Assembly: GCF_030272615.1 (NCBI RefSeq)
Contig: NC_081413.1
Coordinates: 604,128,709 to 604,192,708 of the forward strand
Direction of reading: 5' to 3'
DNA: 64,000 nt
Source: Cryptomeria japonica
Lineage: Eukaryota; Streptophyta; Pinopsida; Cupressales; Cupressaceae
Part shown: piece by piece, positions 12,116 through 24,810 of the stretch
Position numbering within the stretch: the stretch's first letter is position 1
Layout: every line of letters begins with the position of its first letter
The notes under the pieces: model-generated
The model's database searches: none
Seen by the model: the letters and a program-made list of their open reading frames with translations, nothing else
What the model was told of the DNA's origin: nothing
Program-made: the position numbers and the translations under genes

Positions 12116-13660
12116 CACTTATCAAATTTTTAGCACCAACCTCATGGAACCCATTTCAAGCTATATAATAGCTTTTTAAATGGCATGTCATATTTTCCTT
12201 TCCCTTTTCAACAAAAAGAGGATGTATCACATATACCTTTTCTATTGAATTTTCAATTGGGAATACACTTTTGACATCCATTTAGTTGATTTTTTAAACA
12301 TGTTGAGAAGTAAATGCTATCAACACTTTGACTATGATCATCTTTGCAACTAGAGGGAAGATTTTCTTTTAACTAACACATTTCAATTTAATTATAACCT
12401 TTAACTACCAATCTAACTTCATACTTATCAATTGTTCCATTATATTCGAATTTGACTTATAACACCAATTTACAATTAATAGCTTCTCTACTATCGTTAA
12501 ATATACATCTCCATTCAATCCATCTCTTAATACAACACTTTCCACTTTAATTTTTTTTTTTTAATTGCTTTGTCAAAAATGCTTGCTTTACAAAATTGAC
12601 CTCATAGGTTTGTAATTTGATGAGCATTTTCAATGCTATTTTAAATCTTTTTAGACGAACAGTAGATTGTGGAGTGGACAATGAGCTCTACCAGCATGGA
12701 AGCTTCCAAACAGTCCGGGCACGCATCATCCAAATCATCCAAATCATCCAAAACATGCAATAGACATCCATCACACCATGAAAGAGAGATGAAAGTTGTC
12801 AGATCAACGTTGAAGTTGCAATGACCATGTGGACATCAACTTATACAGTAAGATTAAAAAATTGCAACTGGGGGCTGTAAATAAGAAATTCCATAGTTTT
12901 TGCCAACGCCCTCATGGCCTGTAATAAATGGGAGCTATTGATTAGGGTATCAGCCTCCATCAAACTATAATGGAAGTAGCAGACAAAGAAATGTGGATGT
13001 ATAGACATGGCACATGAACTGCTTGAGAAAATGGTCTGAACTGATGCAGCAAAGAACTTGAAAGATTCCAGGCAACTACAATTGGCAGGGTATACACTAA
13101 CTACGTGGTATTGCAAGCTCAAGCATGGCACGTAGATTGTGATAAAATGCCTCTAAAGAGCGTATTGTAGTTAGTCAAGTCCCAAGCAATACGTTATAAA
13201 GACTAGGAAACCTTTAGGCAAATACAATCGACATGTAGAAATGTGATTGTGAACTATACAAATAGTGTGAAGGCACATAAAGTGCACATGAACTGACTGA
13301 CAGGATGGTTGGCCCGGGCGGAAGTTTAAGAAGTTTTTGAATATCTGCTCTAACTGAGAGTAGGAAGAAAGGACTGCAATCCTTTCAGAGCGAGATGCAT
13401 TGTACTCTACCTCTCTCGGAGTTATTTTAAAAGACATGGACTAGGAGGTTATAGAAATGCAAAACAAATGTAACTGGTAGGGTGTAAACATTCATCGCAG
13501 AATGAAATGAAAAGGAATTTGACGGCTGGGTTTAAAAAGCACACACTAAGCATTGCATGAAATAGGTTATATAAATGGAAAACAAATATAATTGGGATGA
13601 TGTAAATATTATTTGCCACAGAACGAAATTTTGAGGAATTTTCCAACTAGACTTGAACAG
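12116..13660. repeat. Intergenic DNA with degenerate local repeats
   Basis: Contains a short perfect tandem (unit atccaaatc, about three units, 12727-12755). It also has a diverged direct repeat pair: 13451-13530 and 13566-13645 share the order 'aaaacaaat.taa.tgg...tgtaaa.att' then a 'cagaa.gaaat' string, with a period of about 115. The phrases 'catgaactg' and 'aagaacttgaaagatt' near 13013-13070 are echoed near 13287-13335, so the decayed array may extend upstream. No coding frame is convincing; the minus-strand frames here lack codon structure or homology I recognise. Confidence 0.4.
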
Positions 13661-16620
13661 TTCAGTGGATACTAAGTCTTCATAATTATTATGAAGATTA
13701 GAAATAAGATGAATTAGAGATATTGACTAAGTGTAATAATCAAATTTAGGAGCCTATATTTTTTCCCTCTTTAAAATGATGTTACAAAGTAGCATCACAT
13801 TAAAGATGATTAAAATGTCTATTAAAATATCTATTGGTAGATGATCTGGTCATAATGATAGTGAAGATGAGGATGAGGATGCCCCCTCAAGAGGATAGGT
13901 GAGTTCAAGAGAACATAAGTGTGCCTTCAAAATGGTTGAGACGATAAATTATGTATGGATGATTATGGTAGATGTGTTATTGATGCAGTAGCATAGGATT
14001 ATGATGCTAATGTATATAACTAATGGCAATCATGCATGATTTTGTTTATGTATGGATGCATGATGTACCTATATAATGATTATGATTATGATTATTTTAA
14101 TATGAAGGGTCATTACATTCTTAGGTTAACAAATCCAAAATAGATCTAAAACCAACCCAATGGAGGAAGTGACTATATGAAGGAATGCATAGAATAAAAA
14201 ATCTATGTTAACCTAATATGAGCTAATGGGTAGTATAGTTATTGAATTGGACACAAAGACATTAATATTTGTTAATTAAAATATACATAAATGATAATGA
14301 AATGATTGAAATTGGTGAGCTGCATATGATGATTTGTACATGTGGGTAGGTAGTTATAATACAATAGATGGAGGAGTGAGGCAAGTGGAAGATGACAATA
14401 TTAAAGAAGAAAGAGGGATGAGTATTCATGTACACATGAAATCACTGATTAAATGGTCTTTAGGATAAGATAAATGGGATGGAGGGAGGGGAGATAGGAA
14501 CTTATGATCAATGGATGAAGCAAATATATGCAATAAATAAATTATATTATAGCATGGGATGATATGCTCTGGGGTATGAGGAACTAGGGTTGCATTGTAT
14601 CAAATCCATCGAGTTGACTCAACAAGCTTAAAGGTTAATCCAATGTCTCATAAGGTCATAGGAGCCATTGGTCAATACTATGTTGGAATACCAAAAAATG
14701 AAGGAATTTCCAAGTGTAGCAAAAAAATTTCAATGGACCTCAATAGGAAAAATGAAGGAAAACTATTAAAAATGATGCATAAAATTTAATACACGTGGCC
14801 TCTAGTTTCACCATAAAAAACACATTATGATATGATGGATTGTGGTGACCCTGGGTAGGTAAAGTAGGAATCCAAAAAGAAAGAAAAATAAAATAAAAAA
14901 GCACCAATGAAATAACTTGTATCTCAAGTAATTTTTTTAAAAAGGGGCTGGATGGGGTAGATATGGCTTCATGTGAGGAATGATATATTCTACGAGGACC
15001 AATTATGAATGGGTGAGACTTAGGATTCTCAGGAAAATAGGTGATCAAGAAGGATGAAACCAAAAACATTATTAATTTGTTGATGAATCAAATTAATATG
15101 GGGTCTTCAAAACATTAACAAAATGTATAAAAGGATGAGAGCTAACTAAACATTTCAACAAGGATGGACCTACGTGATGATATAAGACTACCACTATTTA
15201 TAGGATGCACAATATTTATAATGGATGATGTTTATGTTATATCCTATTGTACTAAGATTTGTCATGGTGAATGATGCATTGATGAGGCTAAAATTCAAAG
15301 TAAGATTGATGGATGGGGTATTACTAATGTGTAATGATGTATCCTAAAATTTCATAGGGATTTGGAAGGACACATCTTGGTGATGATGATCGGTTTTGGA
15401 TAAAGGTTTGTACCAAGGCTAGGAAAAATGACAATAATATGACTAGGTTAGCTACATAGATTGTATAGTTGAAGCAGATTAGGATTTTCTTATGATTTTC
15501 AATTATGAGAAACATATGGATTACATAGGGGTAATGGAATTATGAGATTGATGGTATTGGATTGCATGGGTGGTATCATATAACTAAATACCAATGAAAT
15601 AAGATCATTAGAAGAGGATGAGGTGGTATTAGGGATTGATGAAGGTAGTATAGTGAGAAAAGGATTCGGGAATGGAAGGAAAATGGGATGAACACTTTTT
15701 AGATTAAAGGATGAGAGAAAATATTAGATCATGGATCAGAGGATTTAATGTGATCACCAAGAATTATGTCAGAAAGCAATAAGATGTACCACTCTATACA
15801 TGTCAAATGTGATAAGGCACTTGTATGCTCATGATAAGATAGCAGAGTATAATGGATACAAAATTGTGTTTATAATATGGATGGATTTGAGAAGAGGAAG
15901 AATGAAAAGTTGTGTAGACAAAGATTTGGCAGGTTAATGTGGAATGCATTCCAAGAGGTGTCCAAAACATGTATAGATAGCTTCTAATCTTTCATTAATT
16001 TCGAAAGAAGTTTGGAGGAATTGAAATGGATATGATATGATAGGTAAGTAAGTAGGAGGAATGAGGAAGATGATGGGTAAGTAACGAGAATCAACTTTTT
16101 GATAAGTGTAGAGAGAAAATGGATGGGGGAATCTGCACATGACACATATTTACTATGTTTTCATCATGAAACTTGCTAAAGACACTTATTTACCATATTT
16201 TCACTATTGGGTATATTGTTTATTTTCTTTTTCGTTTTTATTTTTGGGAAAGTTTATGGATGGAAACAGATAAGAAAAAGAATGTGGATAATTGGATTTG
16301 GAAGATAGGTTATAAGAAGATGGAGGAAGGACAAAATTATTTAGCTTCATATTGAGGTGATAAGAGACCATTTAGAGTGGTCATTAGATGTTGGTACAAC
16401 CCTATTAGGATGAGTGGATTGTGTAAATACATTGACTATAAGGGGTTTTCATGCGATGAAGTATGTGGGATAAGTAATGAAGTTTTGTATAGTGTATGTG
16501 GTAAATGAAAGGACAGGATCGGAGCCTAATTAGTTGATGTTTTTAGGATCAACATTGGTCATATCTTGATGGATGTTGCATGATTCGGTATTTTAGATAT
16601 TTCTTATTCAACCACTTGCT
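13661..16620. other. Purine-rich intergenic DNA upstream of the laccase
   Basis: The plus strand is strongly enriched in A and G (ggatgg, gatgagg, aagaagaa-like strings). Short simple repeats occur, for example 'gatgaggatgaggatg' near 13866 and 'tgattatgattatgatt' near 14078. The minus-strand open frames here (14740-15069, 15324-15515, 15934-16140) are by-products of this skew. No gene or transposon was recognised. Confidence 0.4.
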
Positions 16621-16652
16621 ATTTTAACTCTACAACTTTTTTCATCTTGGCT

Positions 16653-16662
16653 CTATATATAC
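16653..16662 (+). promoter_or_regulatory. TATA box of the laccase gene
   Basis: CTATATATAC lies about 125 bases upstream of the laccase start codon at 16784, a normal distance for a TATA box plus a 5' leader. The leader between them has no long open frame. I did not find clear MYB AC-elements (ACC[A/T]ACC-like) in the few hundred bases upstream. Confidence 0.55.
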
Positions 16663-18859
16663 CACTAGGCAATCAGCTTATTACTATTCAAGTAGTCTTA
16701 GAAACTAAGATTTACTTGCAGCTTTCAACATTGAAAAACTACTTTCTTTGCATGTTCGGATGATTATTGTAGGTGACTGTAATATGTTGAGAATGTCAAG
16801 ATGCTACTCAGCATCCTTTATGGTGCTGCTGTTTGCATTCTTTGTCTCATTTGGTTCTCTCGCATGGGCAGACTTGCATGGTCACACTTTCGTTGTATGT
16901 AGATTTTAATATATTTATGTTATTTTATGAATAGAAATATTATAATAAACTACCAAAAAGCTTGATGAATCCATCTAGATATTTGCTCGATTTGATCTTT
17001 CATGAAAGTACCACAACATAAAAGTGAAGCTCGGGAGACAGATTTATTGCTAATATTAGGTTTTTGATTCATGTTTCAGCTTATCTTTATTGTGAGTTTA
17101 AATAGCATTTAATAGAATTGACGTATTAGTACCTTATTAATATGATATGATAGCTAGGGTATAGATCAACTGTTTTCCATTCGTTTGATTATTTAAAGAA
17201 TCTAGAGCAGAGCTCTATGCACAAATACAGTTCACGCAATATTTTTAAGAGTTCTAACACTGTATTTTTTTATATTTTTTGTTGATTTGCACAGATTCAA
17301 CCGACAAATATTACTCGGCTATGTGAGAATTATACCATAGTCACAGTGAATGGACAGCTTCCGGGTCCTACCCTGTATGCCTGAAATGGTGACACAGTTA
17401 ATCTTACAGTTATTAACAGAGCCCAGCACAATGCTACCATCCAGTGGTAAATCCATCTCTTGTAGACTGTCAATTTCATTGATGATTGAAAACCCATTAA
17501 CAATAATTTGATTTCAGGCATGGAATCAGACAGATTCGCACAGCGTGGGCTGATGGACCCGAGTACATTACACAGTGCCCTATCCAACCAGGGGGGAAAT
17601 TTACGTACACCTTCACAATTATTGATCAGGAAGGAACGTTTTGGTGGCATGCCCATGTGTCATGGCTCCGTGCAACAGTTCATGGAGCAATGGTCATCCT
17701 TCCAAAGAAGGGCTGCTCTTATCCGTTTACCCACCCACATGCTGAGTTTCCTCTAGTGCTAGGTAATGGAAATTAGAACCTTATAAAAAGATATATATAT
17801 ATATTGATCAAATTTGCTTAGATATCTCTCTTAATCATTCTTAATATTGATTCAGAAGCTGTCAAACTAGTTATATAAAATCATTAGATTTTTTGTTCTC
17901 TCGTACATTACGTATTCTGTGGATTGGGCAATAAAGTAGAAGTACAATTTGGATTATGCTCTGAAGCAAACAGCCTTTGCAGGAAAGTGAACCGCCATGA
18001 CAAATTATTTTCACAAAATATTAAAACAATTAAGATATCATATTTATTGATCAACTTCGCTTAAATGAGTCTCTTAATCATTCTTCAGCTATTAGGATTC
18101 ATGAATTTGTCAGACTAGTTACAGAGAAAGATTAGAAGTACACTTTGGATTATGCTGCAGAAAAGTGAAGCACAACAACGAGGCCAAGTTTTAACTAGCG
18201 GTTGAATATTTCTTTTTAGCTATCTTTTTGATGAAAATAGTTTTATAGTAGAATCTGACAATACTTTACTTTAAGTTTCAGAGAAGAATCTACATATTGT
18301 TTAATTTACTTTTCAACTTCCACAAGAAAATCGGTAAAATTGAACATGTGAAAGAGGTCTTTATAATTTCTCTTTGTTTCCCTAAATGTATAATTTGAGG
18401 AGAAAAAGAACAGGTGCAGATTTGAATAGCTAACGTGGTAGTGGTAAGTATAATTTAACTCATTGGCTAAACCCATTTATTATATGTTTTATTAGCTAGT
18501 CTCATCTTTTAAAAATTGTTAAATTATATTTAAATTTGAGTATTGGAATAAAGTTTTTTTATTTTTTCTCAATGTTTTTTATGAAAGATTTTATATCATG
18601 CATTTAGTTTTTAATAGAGGAGCACCAATATTTAGACTGATATTTTTTAAGCTAAGAGCTAAGGATTGAGAGGTATCCATTCCAGCAAATTCATTTGAGA
18701 AATGATTCCAATCTCATCCTTAATGATTGCAGAGTCTTGCACTTATCTTTTGTGGGCTGATTTAGAACTATTCAACTTCACCTATAGATCAAATAGCAAT
18801 TGAATTTATTTAAAATATATATCTTATAAAAGTTACATTTTAAGTTAGACTTGTACAAC

Positions 18860-18975
18860 TTGAATTGGCCTAGTGGTGGAAAATTTGTGCACTTTAATGA
18901 GAGGCCATAAGTTCAAATCTCATAAAAGCCTAGGGCATGTACACCTTATTGGTTTCAGCTTAGTTACTTTCTATT
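18860..18975 (+). mobile_element. Possible tRNA-derived SINE in laccase intron 3
   Basis: TGGCCTAGTGG (18866-18876) resembles a tRNA A box, and GTTCAAATCT (18911-18920) resembles a B box. They are about 45 bases apart, as in a pol III promoter inside a tRNA or tRNA-derived SINE. The surrounding bases do not fold as a tRNA that I can see, and no second copy was spotted in the window. A chance match is possible. Confidence 0.35.
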
Positions 18976-19061
18976 AAAACATTTCTAAAATACAAGGATT
19001 CTTTTTATGTTATACTATATCTCTCTTCTGCTAATTATAATTGTGAAATGTATATATCAAT

Positions 19062-19309
19062 ATGAATTTTAATTTAGTTTTATATTCATTTTGACAGAAT
19101 TTGTTCTTATAACTATCAATATATGAGATTGTGTAGAGTTACCCTTATTTCCTAATCCTTCGCTCTTCACCTTATACACATTATCATGAATTTTAATTTA
19201 GTTTTATATTCATTTTGACAGAATTTGTTCTTATAACTATCAATATATGAGATTGTGTAGAGTTACCCTTATTTCCTAATCCTTCGCTCTTCACCTGATA
19301 CACATTATC
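19062..19309 (+). repeat. 124-bp tandem duplication in laccase intron 3
   Basis: The block 19062-19185 is repeated directly as 19186-19309. I see one difference, cttatacac against ctgatacac near the end of the unit. The unit starts atgaattttaatttag and ends cacattatc. The near identity shows that the duplication is much younger than the surrounding intron repeats, or that it is an assembly artefact. Confidence 0.9.
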
Positions 19310-22300
19310 ATGAATTCATCCTCATCTAATATATTTTCATTCATATTTACTTACATACTACATTTAATATATCCTAAGACTTTATTTTCTATACCAAAAT
19401 TTCTCTTCCCTAATCTTAGATCCATTGGATTGATCCCAAACCTATAAAATTATCCATTGATCTTTAAAAATTTATCCTCAAATTCAGCTAACTCCTATCC
19501 ATTTTATTCCTAGTATGAGCTAACTTAGGACATATTTTGTACAATTATTACTATATAGTGGTATTTAAAAACATTCATTATATGCTAGTTCAAACCATAG
19601 TAATATAAAAAAAATATTAAACAGTGTTTTGGATATGTGAAAAACTTATTAAAGGATCACATTGTTTGGTGTGTTAAAAGTAACATCATCACTTCAATAT
19701 CATCATCTAGAACATTTGCATATTTGTTTACTATCTTTCAATTCTGAGCACAATTGAAAAGTCGATATCTCATGCGATTGACCTAAGAAATTTTTTTTAA
19801 TGTGATTTGACTTCTATAAGATATTTTAAATGTTGTCAATCCTTAATAACTTGTAGGAAGTAGAGATTTTAATGAATGAGAGAACAAGAGTTTACAATCA
19901 GCTAGATTAGATCCATGAGCTAAAATATAGATCTACAATTATCAAACTAACCCAAATTCTCAAATTCAATCTAAAGATAACAAAAATTCAATATAAAATT
20001 GTAATTCTTATTTTTCTATACCAAAACAATTTAAATCTATGCATTATAAAAATTATTCATCTCCATCATTCTCAGAACTAATTAGCTTCAACATTCTCTT
20101 ACAATATTTAATAGTAATAGTTTTTGGATATGTTGTGTTGCGATTAAAACACTTCATTGGTGAAGCCGCCACCAAGGTTCAAAGCTACAACCCTACTTTA
20201 AGAAAGTATTTTCTTATTTTTTATTCTCATAAATTTACATTTAATAGATAACACATTTAATATTTTATTTAGTGGAATCTGTTCATATATAACGTTAACT
20301 TCAGATTTTATATTAAAATAACAATTCTATATTGTAATCTTAGAAAATATTTCTATATCTAATGATTCTAGTTTTCCATATATTAGACGTATCCTCTGTG
20401 AGTTCACATTGGATGGTCATTGCATTTCGGAGTGGCTCTAACTGCTTGGAAAAAAACGAAAAATTGAACAGGGGAGTGGTGGAACAGGGATCCCATCGAA
20501 GTCGAAGAGGAAGCAAAACTGAGTGGAGGTGCGCCGAAAGTTTCAGACGCTTTCACTATAAATGGACAACCCCGAGACCTCTATTCCTGCTCAACTTCAG
20601 GTACTAGTTTTATGTTTTTTGGAAAATGTTTTCGATTCGTTTCGGTAGAACTATTCGATTTTGAGTAGATGGGCAGCCCGGTAGTAATATTCTATAGATT
20701 GAAAACAAATAATGAAGGAAACAGGGGAGTGATAGACAGAGAAAAAACAGAGTAGAGCCAAAAACATAGACATTTCTATTTGTTTAAAACAAAATATTAC
20801 ATCTGAGCTTCAGCTCTTCGTGCATAATGACAGAATCTAAAACATTGTAGACTAGACATTCCATTTTCTTAGTACTAAAAGCTAATTTACTCATAAAACC
20901 CCAGACTGAGAAACTTCGGCCACTTCTGCCCCTATCCTTGCTGTACCTGCTATTTCTTTTTTTCCAATACGAGAGACTTCTGTACTCTTCTATATACTTT
21001 CAACAAATAAAGGGAAAAACAAATATTAAATTACATTTAAGCAACCCTCAAATTATGTGAAATCTGCAACTAGGACAGTTGACAGTTGAGTGAAATCAAA
21101 CCCAATATCACTCAAATCGTCCTTCATTTCTCTTCTTCAATGCCAAAGGATATGCCTGTAAAATGCTTCTGGAAAATGCATACGGAGAAAGTTTGATATG
21201 ATTGCATAGGTTGGGATTTTTTCTCCAACAAATATTTCTACACATTTTAATCGAGAAATGAGCACTGTGAATACAACTAAGGTACACCCAGTTTCATTTG
21301 TAACTAAACAAAATCAACACTCAAAACATATTGAGCAATGAAATTTTATGTGCGCAGGAACAACAAGGTTCGCTGTACAACAGGGAAAAAACTATCTTCT
21401 TCGTATTGTTAATGCTGCAGTAAACAATCACCTTTTTTTAAAGGTTGCTTCACACAATCTTACAGTGGTATCCGTGGATGCCTCCTACACAAAGCCATAC
21501 ACAACTGACATTCTCATGTTAACATCCGGTCAGACTACTGACGTTCTTCTAACTGCCAATCAAGTGAAAGCCAAATACTATATTGCGGCCAAAGTATACA
21601 CTACACAGGATGAAGGAAATTTCGATAACACCACACCAACCGCCATTATGAGCTACGTGGGTTCTAATGCATCTGCTACTCCAATCTGTCCAGAGCTTCC
21701 AATATACAACGACACTGCAACTGTGACCACCTTTAGCCAAGCCTTAAGAAGCTTGGCTTCACAGGAGCATCCGGTGGACGTTCCCCGAAGCCTAAGCGAC
21801 AGTAGCATCATAACTGCAGGACTAGGTTTACTTCCTTGTGCCACCGGGGCTACCTGTGGTGGCCCTGAAAATAGCAAACTGAGTGCCATTATGAACACCA
21901 TATCTTTTGTGCTGCCAAAAGTTTGCCATTCTGCAAGCTTTTCACTTCCACATTGATGATGTTTATACCACTGACTTTCCTTCACATCCACCAGTTGTGT
22001 TTGATTATACCGGGGATGTAGACAAAACTCTGTGGGCGCCAATTTCTGGCACAAAAGTGAAAGTGATTGAATATAATGCCACAGTTCAGATTGTGTTCCA
22101 GGGAACCAACATCTTCCAAGAAGACAACCATCCAATGCATATTCATGGTTATGACTTTTATGTTGTAGGAGAGGGTTTTGGTAATTATAACAATGAAACA
22201 GATCCGAGCTCTTTCAATCTGGTCGATCCGCCTCAACGAAATACTGTAGGGGTTCCTGTCAATGGATGGACTGCTGTCAGATTCAAAGCTAGCAATCCAG

Positions 22301-22733
22301 GTAATAAACAGAGTGACAGTTTTCTCATTATTGTAGATATGATACATGGCTTGAAATTTAAATTTGGAAAATGTGTATGGAATACTGAAGGATTGTTGGA
22401 TTTGTGCAGGTTTTTGGTTCGTACATTGTCACTTTGATGATCATGTAACATGGGGGTTGAGCATGTTTTTTCAAGTGAAGAACGGTCCCAGCAAGCTCGA
22501 AAGTTTGAAAGGTCCTCCTAATGACCTTCCGGAATGCTAGAGCAAATTATAGCATCAGAAAAATAATTTTGGTGTTAATCACCATAGCGTGCTGTGGATT
22601 TTACTTAGAGACTATATGTAAACTAATTCGTCCATAAGATTTAGCGAGTGATGTATAGCATTAGAAAGCAAGGATAAAGCTTATCCTTATCTTTTTAGTT
22701 CATATATATTATCTCATTGTGTTTTCTAAAGTT

Positions 22734-22739
22734 AATAAA
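22734..22739 (+). promoter_or_regulatory. Poly(A) signal of the laccase gene
   Basis: AATAAA lies about 194 bases after the laccase stop codon (22538-22540), in AT-rich sequence with no open frame. That is a usual position for a plant 3' UTR end. The next recognisable unit, a transposon remnant, starts at about 22790. Confidence 0.5.
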
Positions 22740-22789
22740 ATGAAATTATGGTTTCATGAGTATTTATTGGAAGTACCTTCAGTGAAATT

Positions 22790-23036
22790 ATGTTCCAAAA
22801 AAAATTAAAGAGAATATTTTCTGATATTACTTGTTAGAAAAGTGAAATAAATAAGACTACAAATGTTTTAGAATAAAAAATTATTTGAAATTTAAAATAT
22901 ATATTTTTAATATTAAAAAGTTATAGAAATTAACAAACATATTATAAAAAAAATCTATAAAATAGATTTTGCTACTATATATGCGTTCTCTATAGTTGCT
23001 AGATTTGGTCACCTTTCTAGAGTTTTTGTTACTACT
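22790..23036 (-). mobile_element. Antisense Copia remnant, copy 2, piece a
   Basis: Matches 5461-5699 along its length; for example, both have 'aaaaaatctataaaatag', then a 'gttgctagat.t..tcacctt' string and 'gtt.ttactact'. It stops at the TGTAAAG start of the minus-strand Gypsy element at 23037. The homology resumes beyond that element at 37600, so piece a and piece b were once one sequence. It is the downstream end of the Copia remnant, non-coding. Confidence 0.7.
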
Positions 23037-24186
23037 TGTAAAGAGGAAAATTTGATTTCGCAATTTGCAACATAGAAGGAGAAATCATCAAATCAAATTT
23101 TGTTTTTGGGAGAGAAATTTCTTTGCATTCAAAAGAGGGAGGGGAATCTACTAGATTAATCACAAATCAGATAAGGACTGAATACTAAGTGGATTGATTA
23201 ATTATGATGTATTTTTCCCTCTTTTGTAAGTTTTTTATCGTGCTAAAATTGAAGACAAAATTGAGATAATACTGAGCTACAGGTTCAGAATTTTATCATG
23301 CACCAGGATCTGAATAATATAAGCTGACTTGGATCTGCCCTACGAAAATGCCCCTAAAAAGCACGGATTGTGGTGCTTTCTCTTAGTCCTTCGATTTTTT
23401 CGGACACCAAAAAGGATTGTTCCATCTCTATGTCTGAAGCTTATTTCTAGAAGTACAACTGTGCACATGTTTCCTACACACAAAAAGAAAGGGAAATAGA
23501 TTGGGAATAGGGGCTTGCCTTTGTGCAAAGCCCAGTTTTGGAATTAACTATGAAATTGAGATAAATTTAATTGAAATGAATGAAATAAAATGTTCTTCGT
23601 TTGATGAAGATGCCGAATTATGACTAAAATGGAAATGATTATACCTCCTTGTGAAGTTTTGGTTGCCTTCACATGGACTTAGGGTTTCATGAAATAGGAT
23701 GTAGATCTCCACTTCAATGCTTGATCCTTGACTTTATTACTGCTCCAAGGCTTGAAGGAAGACTAAAAATGTTAAATTTCTCTTGAATGCTTGAATTCTT
23801 GATCAGTTGTGTGCTTGAATGCTTCTCAATTCTTGCGGATTCATGTGGATGTTCAAATGAGAGGAGAAATCCTCTTTATATACCTGTCTATCTGGTTACC
23901 AATTTTCCATCATGGGCCAACATGGAGAGGGAAATCTCACTCAAATTTGAAATGGGAAAAAGGGTTTTGAGGGGCCCCATTTTAATGAGGACCAAGGCGC
24001 CACGCTCTAGTCCTACGCTATTTTAGGGCAAGATCAAGGTGCAGAACAAGTGGAAAGTAAATTTTTTTTGCATTTGTGATGCATATGAGCATAATCAGGT
24101 CTTCAATCAGGCCAAGGGGTGCAAACACTAAGGTGAAGATGCAAAAGTCGTCAAAATTACAAGGGGTGAAATTTTAGGATGCTAGA
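23037..24186 (-). repeat. LTR of the gag-protease element (3' LTR on the minus strand)
   Basis: 1150 bp, start TGTAAAGAGG, end GATGCTAGA. It aligns throughout with 36407-37594: both have the 'ttgatttngcaatttgcaacatagaagg' block, 'atgcttgatccttgactttatt', and 'gaaatgggaaaaagggttttgaggggcc'-type runs. The frames 23787-24026 and 23340-23528 fall inside the LTR and recur in the other copy; I regard them as non-coding. Confidence 0.85.
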
Positions 24187-24205
24187 TTTAGCCCCCACTT
24201 TTGTG
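24187..24205 (-). other. Polypurine tract of the gag-protease element
   Basis: On the minus strand this reads as a purine-rich run (AAAAGTGGGGGCTAAA) ending at the LTR edge at 24186, where plus-strand synthesis would be primed. It fixes the orientation of the element together with the minus-strand gag. Confidence 0.6.
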
Positions 24206-24697
24206 GGAGTATGAAGTCAATAATACTCTTGGTAAAGTACAAAGGGTTCACATTGAAAGACTTTTTCCAGGTCGTCAAGGACGCAAGATACACCAAGCCC
24301 CCAGTGGACTTTAGGATCTCACAACTTTAATGACAAGGTAAAAGGGAAGATCATGAGAGAGAGAAAGAGAGAACCATGACTACAACAAGTAAGGTTCTCT
24401 TACTATGAGTCATGAAAAGAAAAATACCAAAAACTACAAAGCAAAAGAAAAAGTCTACTATTGAACTTTAAGTACCTAGATATGCAAGAGAGAGAATCAT
24501 TGAGCAGAGTGTATGTCCCTATGTTAAAGCAATTGCATATGCCTTATTGGGAGCAATTGCTTTAAGGTAGGATACACCCAAAAATACAAGCATGATATCA
24601 CAATGATTTAGCCCCCAAGAGAGGGCAAATCAAAAGATAATGATCACAAAACACAAAGCATGATGTGGTTTCACCTATCTTTCGAGTCAGTATGCTT
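24206..24697 (-). other. Untranslated end of the gag-protease element
   Basis: Between the polypurine tract and the dinucleotide repeat I see no open frame of note. The plus strand is A-rich. It belongs to the internal part of the minus-strand element and continues beyond the nested insertion at 31482. Confidence 0.45.
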
Positions 24698-24810
24698 TTT
24701 ATGATATATATATATATATATATCTTGTGTATATATTTCTATGTGTGTGTATATATGTTTGTGTGTGCGTGTGTGTGTGTGTGCATGCGGCGTGTGTACA
24801 CACACACACA
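24698..24810. repeat. (AT)n-(TG)n-(CA)n microsatellite
   Basis: A run of AT dinucleotides, then TG-rich sequence, then 'tgtgtacacacacacaca'. The last part is complementary to the TG run, so the segment could fold into a hairpin. The nested element inserted directly after it, and the CA repeat resumes at 31482-31530. The open frames at 24739-24963 and 24741-24929 are products of the repeat. Confidence 0.85.

Larger units (their letters stand above)
16784..22540 (+). pseudogene. Plant laccase (multicopper oxidase), six exons, disrupted
   Basis: Laccases are secreted blue copper oxidases that couple monolignols to lignin in the cell wall. Exons: 16784-16894, 17295-17446, 17518-17762, 20472-20600, 21358-22300, 22410-22540, all with GT-AG introns. 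Exons 2, 3 and 4 are 152, 245 and 129 bp, the sizes I know for plant laccases. Exon 1 encodes a signal peptide. Copper motifs seen: WHG and [11 protein letters not shown] (exons 2-3), [15 protein letters not shown] (exon 3), HPMHIHGYDFYVVG (exon 5) and HCHFDDHVTWGL (exon 6); the protein ends DLPEC. Three lesions: TGA at 17382-17384 (codon 67, probably from CGA or CAA); CAG at 17442-17444, so HWHG reads QWHG and a trinuclear copper ligand is lost; and one extra A in the run 21917-21920. Without that base the exons total 1710 nt, or 569 residues, a normal laccase length. Intron 3 is 2.7 kb and repeat-bearing. Confidence 0.93.

Noticed and set aside
14740-16140. Minus-strand frames in the purine-rich stretch
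   Set aside because: They come from the strong A/G skew of the plus strand and contain no recognisable domain.
17330-17656. Minus-strand frame of 108 codons over laccase exons 2 and 3
   Set aside because: It crosses intron 2 of the laccase and is a shadow of the conserved coding strand.
18866-18920. A tRNA gene in laccase intron 3
   Set aside because: A- and B-box-like strings are present, but I cannot build an acceptor stem or anticodon arm; a SINE-like remnant is the more likely reading.
21653-22135. Minus-strand open frames of 121-160 codons across laccase exon 5 (21653-22135, 21982-22347)
   Set aside because: They are shadows of the laccase coding sequence on the other strand and have no motif of their own.
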